Positions 17,440 through 25,173 of a stretch of DNA of 43,715 nt are shown piece after piece. The translations under genes were made by a program, and so were the position numbers. Position 1 is the first letter of the stretch; each line of letters starts with the position of its first letter. The notes below the pieces were generated by a model, which saw only the letters and a program-made list of their open reading frames with translations, had not been told where the DNA came from and ran no database searches. Location of the stretch: contig NZ_CAKJTG010000031.1 of assembly GCF_917563885.1 (NCBI RefSeq), positions 1 to 43,715 of the forward strand, in the 5' to 3' direction. This DNA comes from Pseudoneobacillus rhizosphaerae (GTDB lineage: Bacteria; Bacillota; Bacilli; Bacillales; Cytobacillaceae).

Positions 17440-18846
17440 ATGGAATTAGTAATTATTCTATTAGCACTCGGTATGCTAATGTTTATCGCCTATCGGGGAT
17501 TTTCAGTTATTATATTTGCACCTATTTGTGCATTGTTTGCAGTACTATTAACAAATCCGGACTGGGTTTTTCCGTTCTTCACAAACGTATTTATGGGGAA
17601 AATGGTCGAATATATTAAATTGTATTTCCCAATTTTCTTATTAGGAGCAATTTTTGGGAAAGTAGTAGAAATGTCAGGATTAGCTCGTTCTATTGCTACA
17701 ACTCTGATTCAATTAGTTGGCCGTAAACGTGCTATGTTAGTTATTGTGTTATTGGCTGCCATCCTAACTTATAGCGGTGTAAGCTTAGTTGTAGTAGCAT
17801 TTGCTGTCTATCCATTTGCTGCAAACCTTTTTAGACAATCCAATATTCCTAAACGTTTAATTCCAGGAACGATTGCTTTAGGTTCCTTTACTTTTACAAT
17901 GGATGCTCTACCAGGGTCTCCTCAAGTTCAAAACGTCATTCCTACAACATTCTTTAAAACCGATCTTTATGCTGCACCAACACTTGGGATCATCGGTGCT
18001 ATCTTTATCTTTGCCCTTGGTATGTGGTACTTAGATTCACGTCGTAAAAAGGCTGAAAAGGCTGGAGAAGGCTATGATTCTTTCGGAACGATAAAAGAAG
18101 AGTTGGTTGAAATTGATCTAGACCAAAAGGAAAGCGTCAGCCGTCGAATTTTTGCCTTTGTTCCTGTTGTACTAGTTGGGGTGTTAAATAAAGTATTTAC
18201 GACTTGGATTCCAAAATGGTATCCAAACGGCTTTGACTTTTCAACGATTGGCTTAGATTTTCCAAGCATTGAAACAGCAAAAGTGGTTGGTATTTGGTCA
18301 GTAGAAATTGCACTTATAGTCGGTATCCTTACGACCATTTTATATAACCGTAAACCTGTTATCCTTAATTTTAAAACAGGTATGAATATTGGGATTGCTG
18401 GAGCGTTATTAGCAATCATGAACTCTGCAACAGAATATGGTTTTGGTGCTGTTATTTCTAATTTACCTGGTTTTACGATTGCGAGAGATGGAATTGCTAA
18501 AGTTTTTACTAATCCATTATTAAATGGAGCAGTAACGACCAACGTCCTTTCAGCTATCTCAGGTTCAGCCTCAGCCGGTATTGCGATTTCATTAGGAATT
18601 ATGGCGGAGAAATATATTGAGCTTGCGAACCAATTTGGTATTCCATTAGAAGTTATGCACCGTGTTATTTCCATGGCATCTGGTGGTATGGATACACTTC
18701 CACATAACGGTGCTGTTATTACGTTGCTAGCGATTACTGGTTTAACACATAAACAGTCCTATCGAGATATTTTCGCTATTACAATCATTAAAACGATTGC
18801 AGCTTTCTTTATCATTGCAGTTTACTTGTTAACTGGAATCGTATAA
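17440..18846 (+). CDS. GntP-family organic acid permease
   Basis: A 468-residue membrane protein with about twelve hydrophobic segments. It matches the GntP/gluconate:H+ symporter superfamily in pattern: LGAIFGKVVEMSGLA, an early intramembrane loop ALPGSPQVQNVIPTTFF, and late SMASGGMDTLPHNGAVITLL with GLTHKQSYRDIF. A cytoplasmic loop rich in Lys and Glu lies near residues 185-230. The substrates known for the family are sugar acids and hydroxyacids. Being last in the IclR-MhpF-MhpE operon, it probably imports the hydroxyacid that feeds the aldolase. GAGGGAG lies before the ATG. The 160-base gap before it holds no gene. Confidence 0.85.
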   Translation: MELVIILLALGMLMFIAYRGFSVIIFAPICALFAVLLTNPDWVFPFFTNVFMGKMVEYIKLYFPIFLLGAIFGKVVEMSGLARSIATTLIQLVGRKRAMLVIVLLAAILTYSGVSLVVVAFAVYPFAANLFRQSNIPKRLIPGTIALGSFTFTMDALPGSPQVQNVIPTTFFKTDLYAAPTLGIIGAIFIFALGMWYLDSRRKKAEKAGEGYDSFGTIKEELVEIDLDQKESVSRRIFAFVPVVLVGVLNKVFTTWIPKWYPNGFDFSTIGLDFPSIETAKVVGIWSVEIALIVGILTTILYNRKPVILNFKTGMNIGIAGALLAIMNSATEYGFGAVISNLPGFTIARDGIAKVFTNPLLNGAVTTNVLSAISGSASAGIAISLGIMAEKYIELANQFGIPLEVMHRVISMASGGMDTLPHNGAVITLLAITGLTHKQSYRDIFAITIIKTIAAFFIIAVYLLTGIV

Positions 18847-18860
18847 TAAAAACTAAATAA

Positions 18861-18897
18861 AAAAAGGGTCCTTCATGTTTAATGAAGGACCCTTTTT
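18861..18897. terminator. Bidirectional terminator
   Basis: Sixteen-base perfect arms (18861-18876 and 18882-18897, core GGGTCCTTCAT) start in A5 and end in T5-T7, between the convergent permease and dtpT genes. Both strands have the needed U-run. Confidence 0.9.
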
Positions 18898-18907
18898 TTG
18901 ATAGTTC

Positions 18908-20401
18908 TTATCTTACACCCTTCATATAGCCCTGGATTTTAGGAGCAAATACGAATAGGAGAATACCTAGTGCAATTGATGCTCCACCAATGATACCAAA
19001 GTATGCTGTTTCAGTTTCAGGTGAGTAAAATTTAACAACCTGTGCATTAATTGCCTGTGCAGCAGCGCTTGCTAGAAACCATAAACTCATTGTTTGTGCT
19101 GAGAAGGCCGCAGGTGCCAATTTAGTAGTCGCTGATAAACCAACTGGTGATAATAATAACTCCCCAAATACACAAACTAAATAACTTAAAACAAGCCATA
19201 ATGGATTAACTAATGAATCAGTCCCACCAAGGTAACCTGGTAATAGAATGATAAGGAATGATAATCCAGAGAAAAGAAGTGCTAATGAAAATTTTTGTGG
19301 GATGGATGGCTGACGATTGCCTAATTTTACCCACATCCATGCAAATATTGGTGCGAATGTAATAATAAATAATGGATTTAATGATTGGAACCATGCAGGA
19401 GAAATATGAATTCCTGCAAAATCTAATTGTGTGCGCTTATCTGCATAACTTGCAAGGATCGTTGAGCCTTGTTCTTGAATCGCCCAAAACATAACAGCTG
19501 CAATAAATAATGGGATATAAGCGATTATTCGTGATCGTTCTACAGCCGTAGTTTTAGGGCTGCGGTACATGACGATAAAATAAATAGTTGGAATTAAGAT
19601 ACCAAGAACAGTAACGACATTGATAAAGTTAGCGAAAGTAAGAAGTCCCATTGGAATTAAAATGGCACATATGATTCCAAGAATGACTATACCTAAACCT
19701 ACAGTTGTGAAGACCTTTTTCTTTTCAGAAGAAGGTAATGGGTTTGGCACAATAGTTCCAGCAAGCCCAAGATTTTTTTTCTTTGTTAATACGAACATTA
19801 ATAGTCCAAGGAACATACCAACTGCTGCAATAGCGAATCCTGCGTGGAAATTAAACTTATCTGATACTGTACCTACGATTAATGGGGCTAAGAATCCTCC
19901 CATGTTAATACCCATATAGAAAATGGTGAACCCTGAGTCGCGGCGTTCATCGGTTTCACTGTACATTTCACCAACGTTTGTTGAAACATTTGGTTTTAAC
20001 ATACCTGTTCCGAGTACGATAAGAACCATTGAAATGATGAACATCGTGAAGCTTCCAGGAATTGCTAGGACGATATGACCAAACATAATCAATATTCCAC
20101 CGTAAAAAACGGCTTTCGAAGTACCGAATATTCGGTCTGCTAACCATCCTCCTATAATTCCGGACATGTAAACAAGTGATCCGTAAATGGACATTATGGA
20201 AAGAGCTAGTGTTTCATCTATCCCTAATCCACCTTTAGAGACTTCATAATACATATAGTATACAAGGATAGCTCTCATCCCGTAATAAGAGAAACGCTCC
20301 CAAAACTCTGTGAAGAAAAGAGTGAATAATCCTTTCGGATGTCCAAAGAATCCCTTTTGAGGAACACTATCCACAATTTTCTGTCGATTAAAGCTTGACA
20401 T
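18908..20401 (-). CDS. dtpT: POT-family di-/tripeptide:H+ symporter
   Basis: A 497-residue transporter with about fourteen membrane segments that imports small peptides with protons. The N-terminal motif E32-x2-E35-R36-F-x-Y-Y (TEFWERFSYYG) is the diagnostic POT signature. GGWLADRIFG, the conserved NVGEMYSETDERRDSGFTIFYMGINMG region (about residues 135-160) and FWAIQEQGST are also characteristic. Start at 20401 with an AGGAGG site upstream. It is monocistronic with its own promoter and faces the GntP operon across a shared terminator. Confidence 0.92.
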   Translation of the reverse strand: MSSFNRQKIVDSVPQKGFFGHPKGLFTLFFTEFWERFSYYGMRAILVYYMYYEVSKGGLGIDETLALSIMSIYGSLVYMSGIIGGWLADRIFGTSKAVFYGGILIMFGHIVLAIPGSFTMFIISMVLIVLGTGMLKPNVSTNVGEMYSETDERRDSGFTIFYMGINMGGFLAPLIVGTVSDKFNFHAGFAIAAVGMFLGLLMFVLTKKKNLGLAGTIVPNPLPSSEKKKVFTTVGLGIVILGIICAILIPMGLLTFANFINVVTVLGILIPTIYFIVMYRSPKTTAVERSRIIAYIPLFIAAVMFWAIQEQGSTILASYADKRTQLDFAGIHISPAWFQSLNPLFIITFAPIFAWMWVKLGNRQPSIPQKFSLALLFSGLSFLIILLPGYLGGTDSLVNPLWLVLSYLVCVFGELLLSPVGLSATTKLAPAAFSAQTMSLWFLASAAAQAINAQVVKFYSPETETAYFGIIGGASIALGILLFVFAPKIQGYMKGVR

Positions 20402-20425
20402 GGTGTAACCTCCTTTTATTATTCT

Positions 20426-20455
20426 ATAATACTTTTGATAGTTTTAAATTGTCAA
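20426..20455 (-). promoter_or_regulatory. SigA promoter of dtpT
   Basis: On the minus strand TTGACA (complement of 20450-20455) and TATTAT (complement of 20426-20431) are 18 bases apart, about 25 bases before the gene. Confidence 0.65.
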
Positions 20456-20750
20456 AAACTATTTTTGGTAATCTAAGGTTAAAACGGTTGTAAAGTCTGA
20501 TTTGACAACGTTCTTCTGATTTTGGAATGAGAAAAGAAAGTTTTTTTAGAATAGTAATTTAATTCAGAGTAACTAAATATTAATTTCATTTGTAAAAAAT
20601 GTATACACGAAATAGGAAATTGTCTATTAGGTTCCTGAGCTTTTTGCAGTCAAAATATCCATCGGAAGTATGTCCAAGGTGAATATAGGTACAGAGGGGC
20701 GAATAGAATGAGGGAGTGAGAGGAATGTGAAAAAATAAAGAAAAGTTGGG
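20456..20750. other. Intergenic stretch without recognised content
   Basis: No gene, strong promoter or hairpin was recognised in these 295 bases between the divergent dtpT and VanW genes. A promoter for the VanW gene should lie here but none stands out. Confidence 0.4.
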
Positions 20751-21767
20751 ATGAAAGTGAAGAAGTGGACTGTTTCAATAATAATAGTTGTTAGTTTAAT
20801 AGGTCTTATTGGATGTTCGGAAAAAACCTCAAAAGAAGAGGAATTGGAAAAGAAAATTGCCGAGCTTGAGAAGAAAGTGGAAGAAGAACAGAAAGAGAAG
20901 GAAGAAGCCCTAAAAAGGCAAATAGAAATAGAGGAAGAAGAACAGGTAATTATGGTCGATGTAGTTGACCCTCATACCAAAAAAGTAATAAAAACCATTA
21001 ATCCTGTTGAAATGGGCTATGGAACGGATAACGAGAAATATAAAGCTGAGATCGAAAGCTGGGTAACCGAGTTAGCAAGGGGATCTGAAAACCGTGTAGG
21101 GTACGACCAGAGAATGATTCCTGATAAAATAGGCATGAATGGTGAAATTGTTAAAGGAAAACCTAGAATAATCCTAGAGGAATCAGAATTAGTGGAGAAA
21201 GTGATGAACGCTTCTGAAAAGGGGGAAGCAGTCGAATTACCACTTTATGTGTTTGAAAGTGGTTACAGGCCCGAAGAAGCGGCTTATCTAAGCGAAGTAG
21301 TCATTGCCTCGTATACGACCCATTTTAATAGTGGTGTAGCGGGGAGATCGAAAAATATAGAGTTATCAGCAGCTGCCATAAATAATATCATTCTCGGAAC
21401 AAATGATATTTTTTCTTTCAATACAACCGTTGGACCGAGTGATGCTGCACACGGTTATCAGCCGGCACCAGAAATACTAAACGGGAAGCTCGTAGATGGA
21501 ATTGGAGGGGGCATTTGTCAAACATCCTCCACTTTGTTTAATGCGGTTGATAAACTAGGAGTCTCTTATATAGAGTGGCATCATCATTCGCTGAATGTCG
21601 GATACGTACCAAAAGGAAGGGACGCAACGGTTTCCTACGGTGGCTTAGATTTTAGATTTGAAAACACAACAGGTATACCGTTATTAATTAAAGCTATCGT
21701 ACACGAAGGCTCACTAACCGTAGAAATAAGAACCTCAAAAGAAAATCAAACTCTTTTAGCACACTAA
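20751..21767 (+). CDS. VanW-domain lipoprotein
   Basis: A 338-residue protein. The signal peptide ends in the lipobox L-I-G-C (C22), so it is probably lipid-anchored outside the membrane. A highly charged coiled coil of Glu and Lys follows (about 28-65). The VanW domain covers about 200-330: AAYLSEVVIASYTTHF, LSAAAINNIILG, FSFNTTVGP, GGGICQTSSTLFNAV and HHHSLNVGYVPKGRDATV. VanW proteins accompany some vancomycin-resistance clusters and spore genes, but their activity is unknown. The ribosome site before the ATG is weak (GTTGGG). The stop codon lies inside a palindrome shared with the convergent gene. Confidence 0.85.
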   Translation: MKVKKWTVSIIIVVSLIGLIGCSEKTSKEEELEKKIAELEKKVEEEQKEKEEALKRQIEIEEEEQVIMVDVVDPHTKKVIKTINPVEMGYGTDNEKYKAEIESWVTELARGSENRVGYDQRMIPDKIGMNGEIVKGKPRIILEESELVEKVMNASEKGEAVELPLYVFESGYRPEEAAYLSEVVIASYTTHFNSGVAGRSKNIELSAAAINNIILGTNDIFSFNTTVGPSDAAHGYQPAPEILNGKLVDGIGGGICQTSSTLFNAVDKLGVSYIEWHHHSLNVGYVPKGRDATVSYGGLDFRFENTTGIPLLIKAIVHEGSLTVEIRTSKENQTLLAH

Positions 21768-21797
21768 AGCACTGGGGGACAGTCCCCCAGTGCTTTA
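21765..21797. repeat. 33-bp perfect palindrome forming both stop codons
   Basis: The arms 21765-21780 and 21782-21797 are exact reverse complements around A21781, with core GGGGGACAGTCCCCC. Each end begins TAAAGC on its own strand. The TAA of the VanW gene (21765-21767) and the TAA of the minus-strand DoxX gene (21795-21797) are the two ends of the palindrome. It may act as a bidirectional terminator, although there is no loop and no long T-run. Degenerate relatives lie near 3373 and 3604. Confidence 0.75.
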
Positions 21798-22136
21798 ACG
21801 TGTTGAAGGGTTGCGTGAATATAAAATGAATAGTAATACAAGCATAATGATGTCTAGTCTAGCATTGAAGGCGAAGGGCATGAAGCCGGAGTGCAGGACT
21901 GGAACTTTTGTTACTAGGAAGGCTCCAATCATAATAATGATTAATGGAATAGTTGCTTTCTTTACACTTTTATTAATGAGTATTAAAACCCCGCATATAA
22001 GTTCGACGAAAGCAACGATATACATGAGTTGATGTGAGTAAGGTAATCCTAAGCTCAAAAAGTAGTTCTGTAAATCAGCACTGATTAATTTCATCAATCC
22101 AGATATGATATAAACATAGGCAACAGAATATCTCAA
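21795..22136 (-). CDS. DoxX-like small membrane protein
   Basis: A 113-residue protein from the TTG at 22136, with four hydrophobic segments in the DoxX pattern: RYSVAYVYIISGLMKLIS, YIVAFVELICGVLILI, IPLIIIMIGAFLVTKVPVL and LDIIMLVLLFILYSRN. DoxX proteins are often linked to quinone or redox membrane functions; a role here cannot be assigned. The start is uncertain. The only good ribosome site, AAAGGGGG (complement of 22175-22182), lies eight bases before an in-frame ATT at 22166 and one base before an out-of-frame ATG at 22173. So translation may begin at a rare ATT (starting M-Y-T-S-I-S-T-N-K), or a frameshift has damaged the true start. Confidence 0.7.
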   Translation of the reverse strand: MRYSVAYVYIISGLMKLISADLQNYFLSLGLPYSHQLMYIVAFVELICGVLILINKSVKKATIPLIIIMIGAFLVTKVPVLHSGFMPFAFNARLDIIMLVLLFILYSRNPSTR

Positions 22137-22174
22137 CAGCTTATTGGTTGAAATTGAAGTATAAATAGCTCATT

Positions 22175-22207
22175 CCCCCTTTATTAAAACTCTATGCAAA
22201 AAGGGGG
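22175..22207 (-). promoter_or_regulatory. Hairpin that could hide the DoxX ribosome site
   Basis: CCCCCTTT (22175-22182) and AAAGGGGG (22200-22207) are complementary. On the minus strand the 3' arm is the ribosome site of the DoxX gene, so pairing would mask it. It could also be a weak terminator of the upstream VWA-like gene. On the plus strand the same bases precede a ten-codon frame at 22215-22247, which I do not call a gene. Confidence 0.35.
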
Positions 22208-22243
22208 ACAAACTATGCCAAAATTAATTAATACGGCAGCTAA

Positions 22244-22654
22244 CTAAGCAACTTTAATAGCCTTACCAAATGGCACTTTAGGTAGGAACTCATCTGGAAC
22301 TAGCCAAAAGAGTTCATAATCAACATCGGTAATTTCCTCATAAATAAATCCCGTTACATCGGTTATATAAAATAACGTATCAATCTTTTCGTTCGTAGCC
22401 CATTCTAAAACCTCGGTATAAGACGATTTACCATGTGTGTAATATTTAATCGTGTCCGCTTTAGCAGGCGTTACACTTCGGATTTTAAAATCTGCTTGGA
22501 CTAATGTTGTATCGGGTTTAACGGTTTCGAATAACTTTACTATATTGTTAATCAATATCGTACTTACCTCTGAACTTGAGGTATCAACTGCAAGGGCAAC
22601 TTTTTTATCTTGTCGTTGTTGGATCATGGATAAAATCCTCTTTTGCCATTTCAA
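22244..22654 (-). CDS. Stand-alone VWA-like protein (DUF2201 C-terminal type)
   Basis: A 136-residue protein resembling only the C-terminal VWA-like domain of the DUF2201 metallopeptidase-related family. VALAVDTSSSEV carries the metal-site pattern D24-x-S26-x-S28. KSSYTEVLEWA replaces the family's GGT-D-F/P loop, and TLFYITDVTGFI replaces the F-T-D-G strand. LFWLVPDEFLPKVPFGKAIKV is the typical LW-x(n)-PFG-x-I ending. The full family is about 400 residues, so this is a domain-sized derivative. TTG start with AAAGGGAG upstream. Function unknown; it may be an intact small protein or a reduced relic. Confidence 0.55.
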   Translation of the reverse strand: MKWQKRILSMIQQRQDKKVALAVDTSSSEVSTILINNIVKLFETVKPDTTLVQADFKIRSVTPAKADTIKYYTHGKSSYTEVLEWATNEKIDTLFYITDVTGFIYEEITDVDYELFWLVPDEFLPKVPFGKAIKVA

Positions 22655-22710
22655 ACAAACCAGCTCCCTTTAAGTAAATAGCAACAGGTTTTTAGTTTGG
22701 ATTTTACCCC

Positions 22711-22744
22711 AAAAAATATGTGCTGAAGATTTCCTTCAACACAT
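22711..22744 (-). terminator. Terminator of the MFS/UvrC-like operon
   Basis: On the minus strand, eleven-base arms (22734-22744 and 22718-22728) with one mismatch are followed by TATTTTTT. It starts ten bases past the UvrC-like stop. Confidence 0.8.
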
Positions 22745-22753
22745 GAATAAATA

Positions 22754-23839
22754 TTATTTAAATAATTCAAGAATGGCTATACTTAGCTTGCCGGATTTTT
22801 TTTCAATAAGCCATTTGTCTGGAACAATGGTATAGCGACATTTATTGCTTTTCAAATAGCTATAAACAATTTGAGCTTCGTCTAGTTCATCGCGGCTAAC
22901 CTCAATGGTTGATGGAGATACATTTGATGTAAAATGAGTTAAGAATTGATCCCTAATCTCCGTGGTTACCTGGTCAATAGCTAACTTATCTAACTCATAT
23001 TTTTCGCCAAAAAGCACTACTGTCCTCTTAATCAAAAACAGTTTAATTGTCTGATCATTTAAGTATTCAATGATAGCAATGTTATTATTTTCTTCTGTAA
23101 ATTCAATTACTCTTTCCTTATTAATGAGTGAATGAACTGCATCAATATAGTCTCTATATTTTGCAGCCAGTTCAAAATCAAAGGTCTCTGAAGCCTTTAG
23201 CATCAATAAAGTCATTTCATCTAAAATGCCTTTGTCAGTCCCATTAAGTAAAGCGATAATTTGATTGACAATATGACGATACTGCTCAAGTGCAGAACCC
23301 CCAAGACACATACCGTTACATAATCCTAAGCTAGAGTTTAAGCAGGCGCTCCCTCTATGGGGAGGATTGCTGCAGAGGACCTTAAAGCTAGAAAGGATTC
23401 CATGAATGCTCTTTTCTATAGTGTTTAAGTTGGTAAAAGGTCCAAAGCATAAATTGCCGGCTTGTTCTTTTGGATTATTCGTCATTTCAATCCTTCGCAA
23501 GTCATCATTCATATGTATAACAATATAAGCAAAGGATAATGGATTTTTCATTATTCTATTATAAGGAGGCTTCAATTCCTTAATTAATTTACATTCCAGC
23601 ATAAATGCCTCAAATTCTGTATCAACAAGAATGTAATCAAAATCATTTAAGTGCTGGACAAGCTTTTTTATTTTAGGAGAATGGTTTGCTGAGCTTCGAA
23701 AATAAGACTGAACTCGTTTTTTTATATTTTTTGCCTTCCCCACATAAAGAATGCCACCTTGAGAATCTTTCATCAAATAAACACCAGGTGAAAAGGGAAG
23801 GCTTTGGATTTTTTCTTTTAAAAGAATAGCTTCCTTCAT
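22754..23839 (-). CDS. UvrC-like GIY-YIG endonuclease without RNase H half
   Basis: A 361-residue protein matching the N-terminal half of excinuclease UvrC. The GIY-YIG nuclease domain (about 12-95) has SPGVYLMKD and ILYVGKAKNIKKRVQSYF with the catalytic Arg. Four cysteines, C156, C166, C174 and C178, are spaced 10-8-4, nearly as the [4Fe-4S] cysteines of E. coli UvrC. A UVR motif lies near 205-240 (EMTLLMLKASETFDFELAAKYRDYI). The 5' RNase H-like nuclease and HhH domains are missing, as in Cho. It may incise DNA 3' to bulky lesions. The ATG at 23839 overlaps the stop of the MFS gene (TAATG), so the two are translationally coupled. Confidence 0.85.
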   Translation of the reverse strand: MKEAILLKEKIQSLPFSPGVYLMKDSQGGILYVGKAKNIKKRVQSYFRSSANHSPKIKKLVQHLNDFDYILVDTEFEAFMLECKLIKELKPPYNRIMKNPLSFAYIVIHMNDDLRRIEMTNNPKEQAGNLCFGPFTNLNTIEKSIHGILSSFKVLCSNPPHRGSACLNSSLGLCNGMCLGGSALEQYRHIVNQIIALLNGTDKGILDEMTLLMLKASETFDFELAAKYRDYIDAVHSLINKERVIEFTEENNNIAIIEYLNDQTIKLFLIKRTVVLFGEKYELDKLAIDQVTTEIRDQFLTHFTSNVSPSTIEVSRDELDEAQIVYSYLKSNKCRYTIVPDKWLIEKKSGKLSIAILELFK

Positions 23840-25035
23840 TAAGCTGTATTCTCCTTTGTTTTTCCAATCACGGTATAATATAAGAGAATCGCCATAGCTA
23901 CAAAAATGGCAGCGCAAATATAAATACTACTGTAATTAAACCAGTATGCAATCTGTCCAAATATAATAGCTCCGATACCAATTCCTAAATCAAAAAACGA
24001 AAAGAATGTGGCTGTTGCCATCCCTTTACGGTTTATGGGCGCATTCTGTACGGACCATGCTTGAAGGGCTGGTTGAACAGAGCCAAAGCCAAATCCATAT
24101 ATAATTGCCGCGATATAAAGGACTAAACTATTTGGTAACCATGCTAATAGAATCATGGCAATCACAATGAGAAGTGCCCCGATTGGGAAAACAGCTCTGT
24201 GTCCTCTTTTATCATAGACTTTACCAGAAAAAGTTCTCGTTAGCATTAACGCTAAAGCATATAAGAGGAAATACCATGGTAGGCCGTGAATACCTTTTTC
24301 TGTTGTATATAATGGTAGAAAAGATGCGATACCCCCAAAGGTTGCTGTAATAAAAAACATGAGAAACGATGGTGGTAAAGCTGTTTTTTCATAAAGGTCC
24401 CATTTCTTTTTCGTATCAATTGCAGGGGGAGGAGTTTTTCGGAACTGAATTCTAGATGATAACATAATAGCTATTAAGCCAAGTACGGCGCAAATCATAA
24501 AGAGTTGCGAAAAAGGTAATAATCCCGCTAAACCTAATCCAAGTGTAGGACCAAGAGCTAAAGCAATATTTCCAAATAGACCATAATACCCCATTCCTTC
24601 GCCACGTCTTTTAGCGGGAATAAGGTCAGTGGCAATAGTTCCGGATGCCGTTGTTGAAAAGCCCCAGCCGACTCCTTGAATGATTCGAATGAAAAATAGG
24701 AAGTAAAGGCTTGCTGCCATACCAAAGGAGCCAACGGATAACACAAATATAGCCAGCCCAATTAAGTAAACAAAACGTCTTCCCTTTGTCTCTAAGATGT
24801 GACCAGCATACGGTCTAGTTAATAAGGCTGAAAAAGTAAACAGCCCAATTACTACCCCAATCAATTGATCATTACCGCCTAACTGTTCCACAAAAAGCGG
24901 AATTGTCGGTAATGTCATTTGGAAGCCTAGGAAGATAAAGAAGTTAGAAAAGCATATTAATGTAAAATCTCTCGTCCAGATTTTTTCCTTTTGTTCACTT
25001 GGCCTTGGTGCTTCTTTAGCTAATGGTGCACTCAT
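23839..25035 (-). CDS. MFS transporter coupled to the UvrC-like nuclease
   Basis: A 398-residue, twelve-segment major facilitator protein. The loop-2/3 motif RPYAGHILETKGRR (motif A), RIIQGVGWGFSTTASGTIATDLIPAKRRGEGMGYYG (motif B region, shown by span about 113-150) and a second-half RTFSGKVYDKRGHR repeat are clear. Such proteins are commonly drug or metabolite exporters; substrate unknown. Start at 25035 with GGAGAGG upstream. Its stop overlaps the start of the UvrC-like gene by one base. That coupling suggests a shared purpose, for example exporting a DNA-damaging compound while the nuclease handles lesions (inference). Confidence 0.85.
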   Translation of the reverse strand: MSAPLAKEAPRPSEQKEKIWTRDFTLICFSNFFIFLGFQMTLPTIPLFVEQLGGNDQLIGVVIGLFTFSALLTRPYAGHILETKGRRFVYLIGLAIFVLSVGSFGMAASLYFLFFIRIIQGVGWGFSTTASGTIATDLIPAKRRGEGMGYYGLFGNIALALGPTLGLGLAGLLPFSQLFMICAVLGLIAIMLSSRIQFRKTPPPAIDTKKKWDLYEKTALPPSFLMFFITATFGGIASFLPLYTTEKGIHGLPWYFLLYALALMLTRTFSGKVYDKRGHRAVFPIGALLIVIAMILLAWLPNSLVLYIAAIIYGFGFGSVQPALQAWSVQNAPINRKGMATATFFSFFDLGIGIGAIIFGQIAYWFNYSSIYICAAIFVAMAILLYYTVIGKTKENTA

Positions 25036-25130
25036 AGGATATCCTCTCCATTAAACGTCTATTGTTAATATATATTTCGGAATTCTAAATAATATTTTAC
25101 AAAAAATAATCTGAAATGAATACTAAAATT

Positions 25131-25165
25131 AAAAAAGACTGAGCATGAAATTCACGCATCAGTCT
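25131..25165 (-). terminator. Terminator of the NorA-like gene
   Basis: On the minus strand AGACTGA and TCAGTCT pair around an extended GCGTG/CATGC stem with one bulged T, followed by TTTTTT (complement of 25131-25136). Confidence 0.85.
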
Positions 25166-25173
25166 AATACTAC

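Noticed and set aside
18072-18674. Long 200-codon open frame on the minus strand
   Set aside because: It is antisense within the clear GntP-family permease gene and has no recognisable domain or ribosome site.
22215-22247. Ten-codon plus-strand gene after AAGGGGG
   Set aside because: The ribosome-like G-run is explained by the inverted repeat, and the peptide is too short to support.
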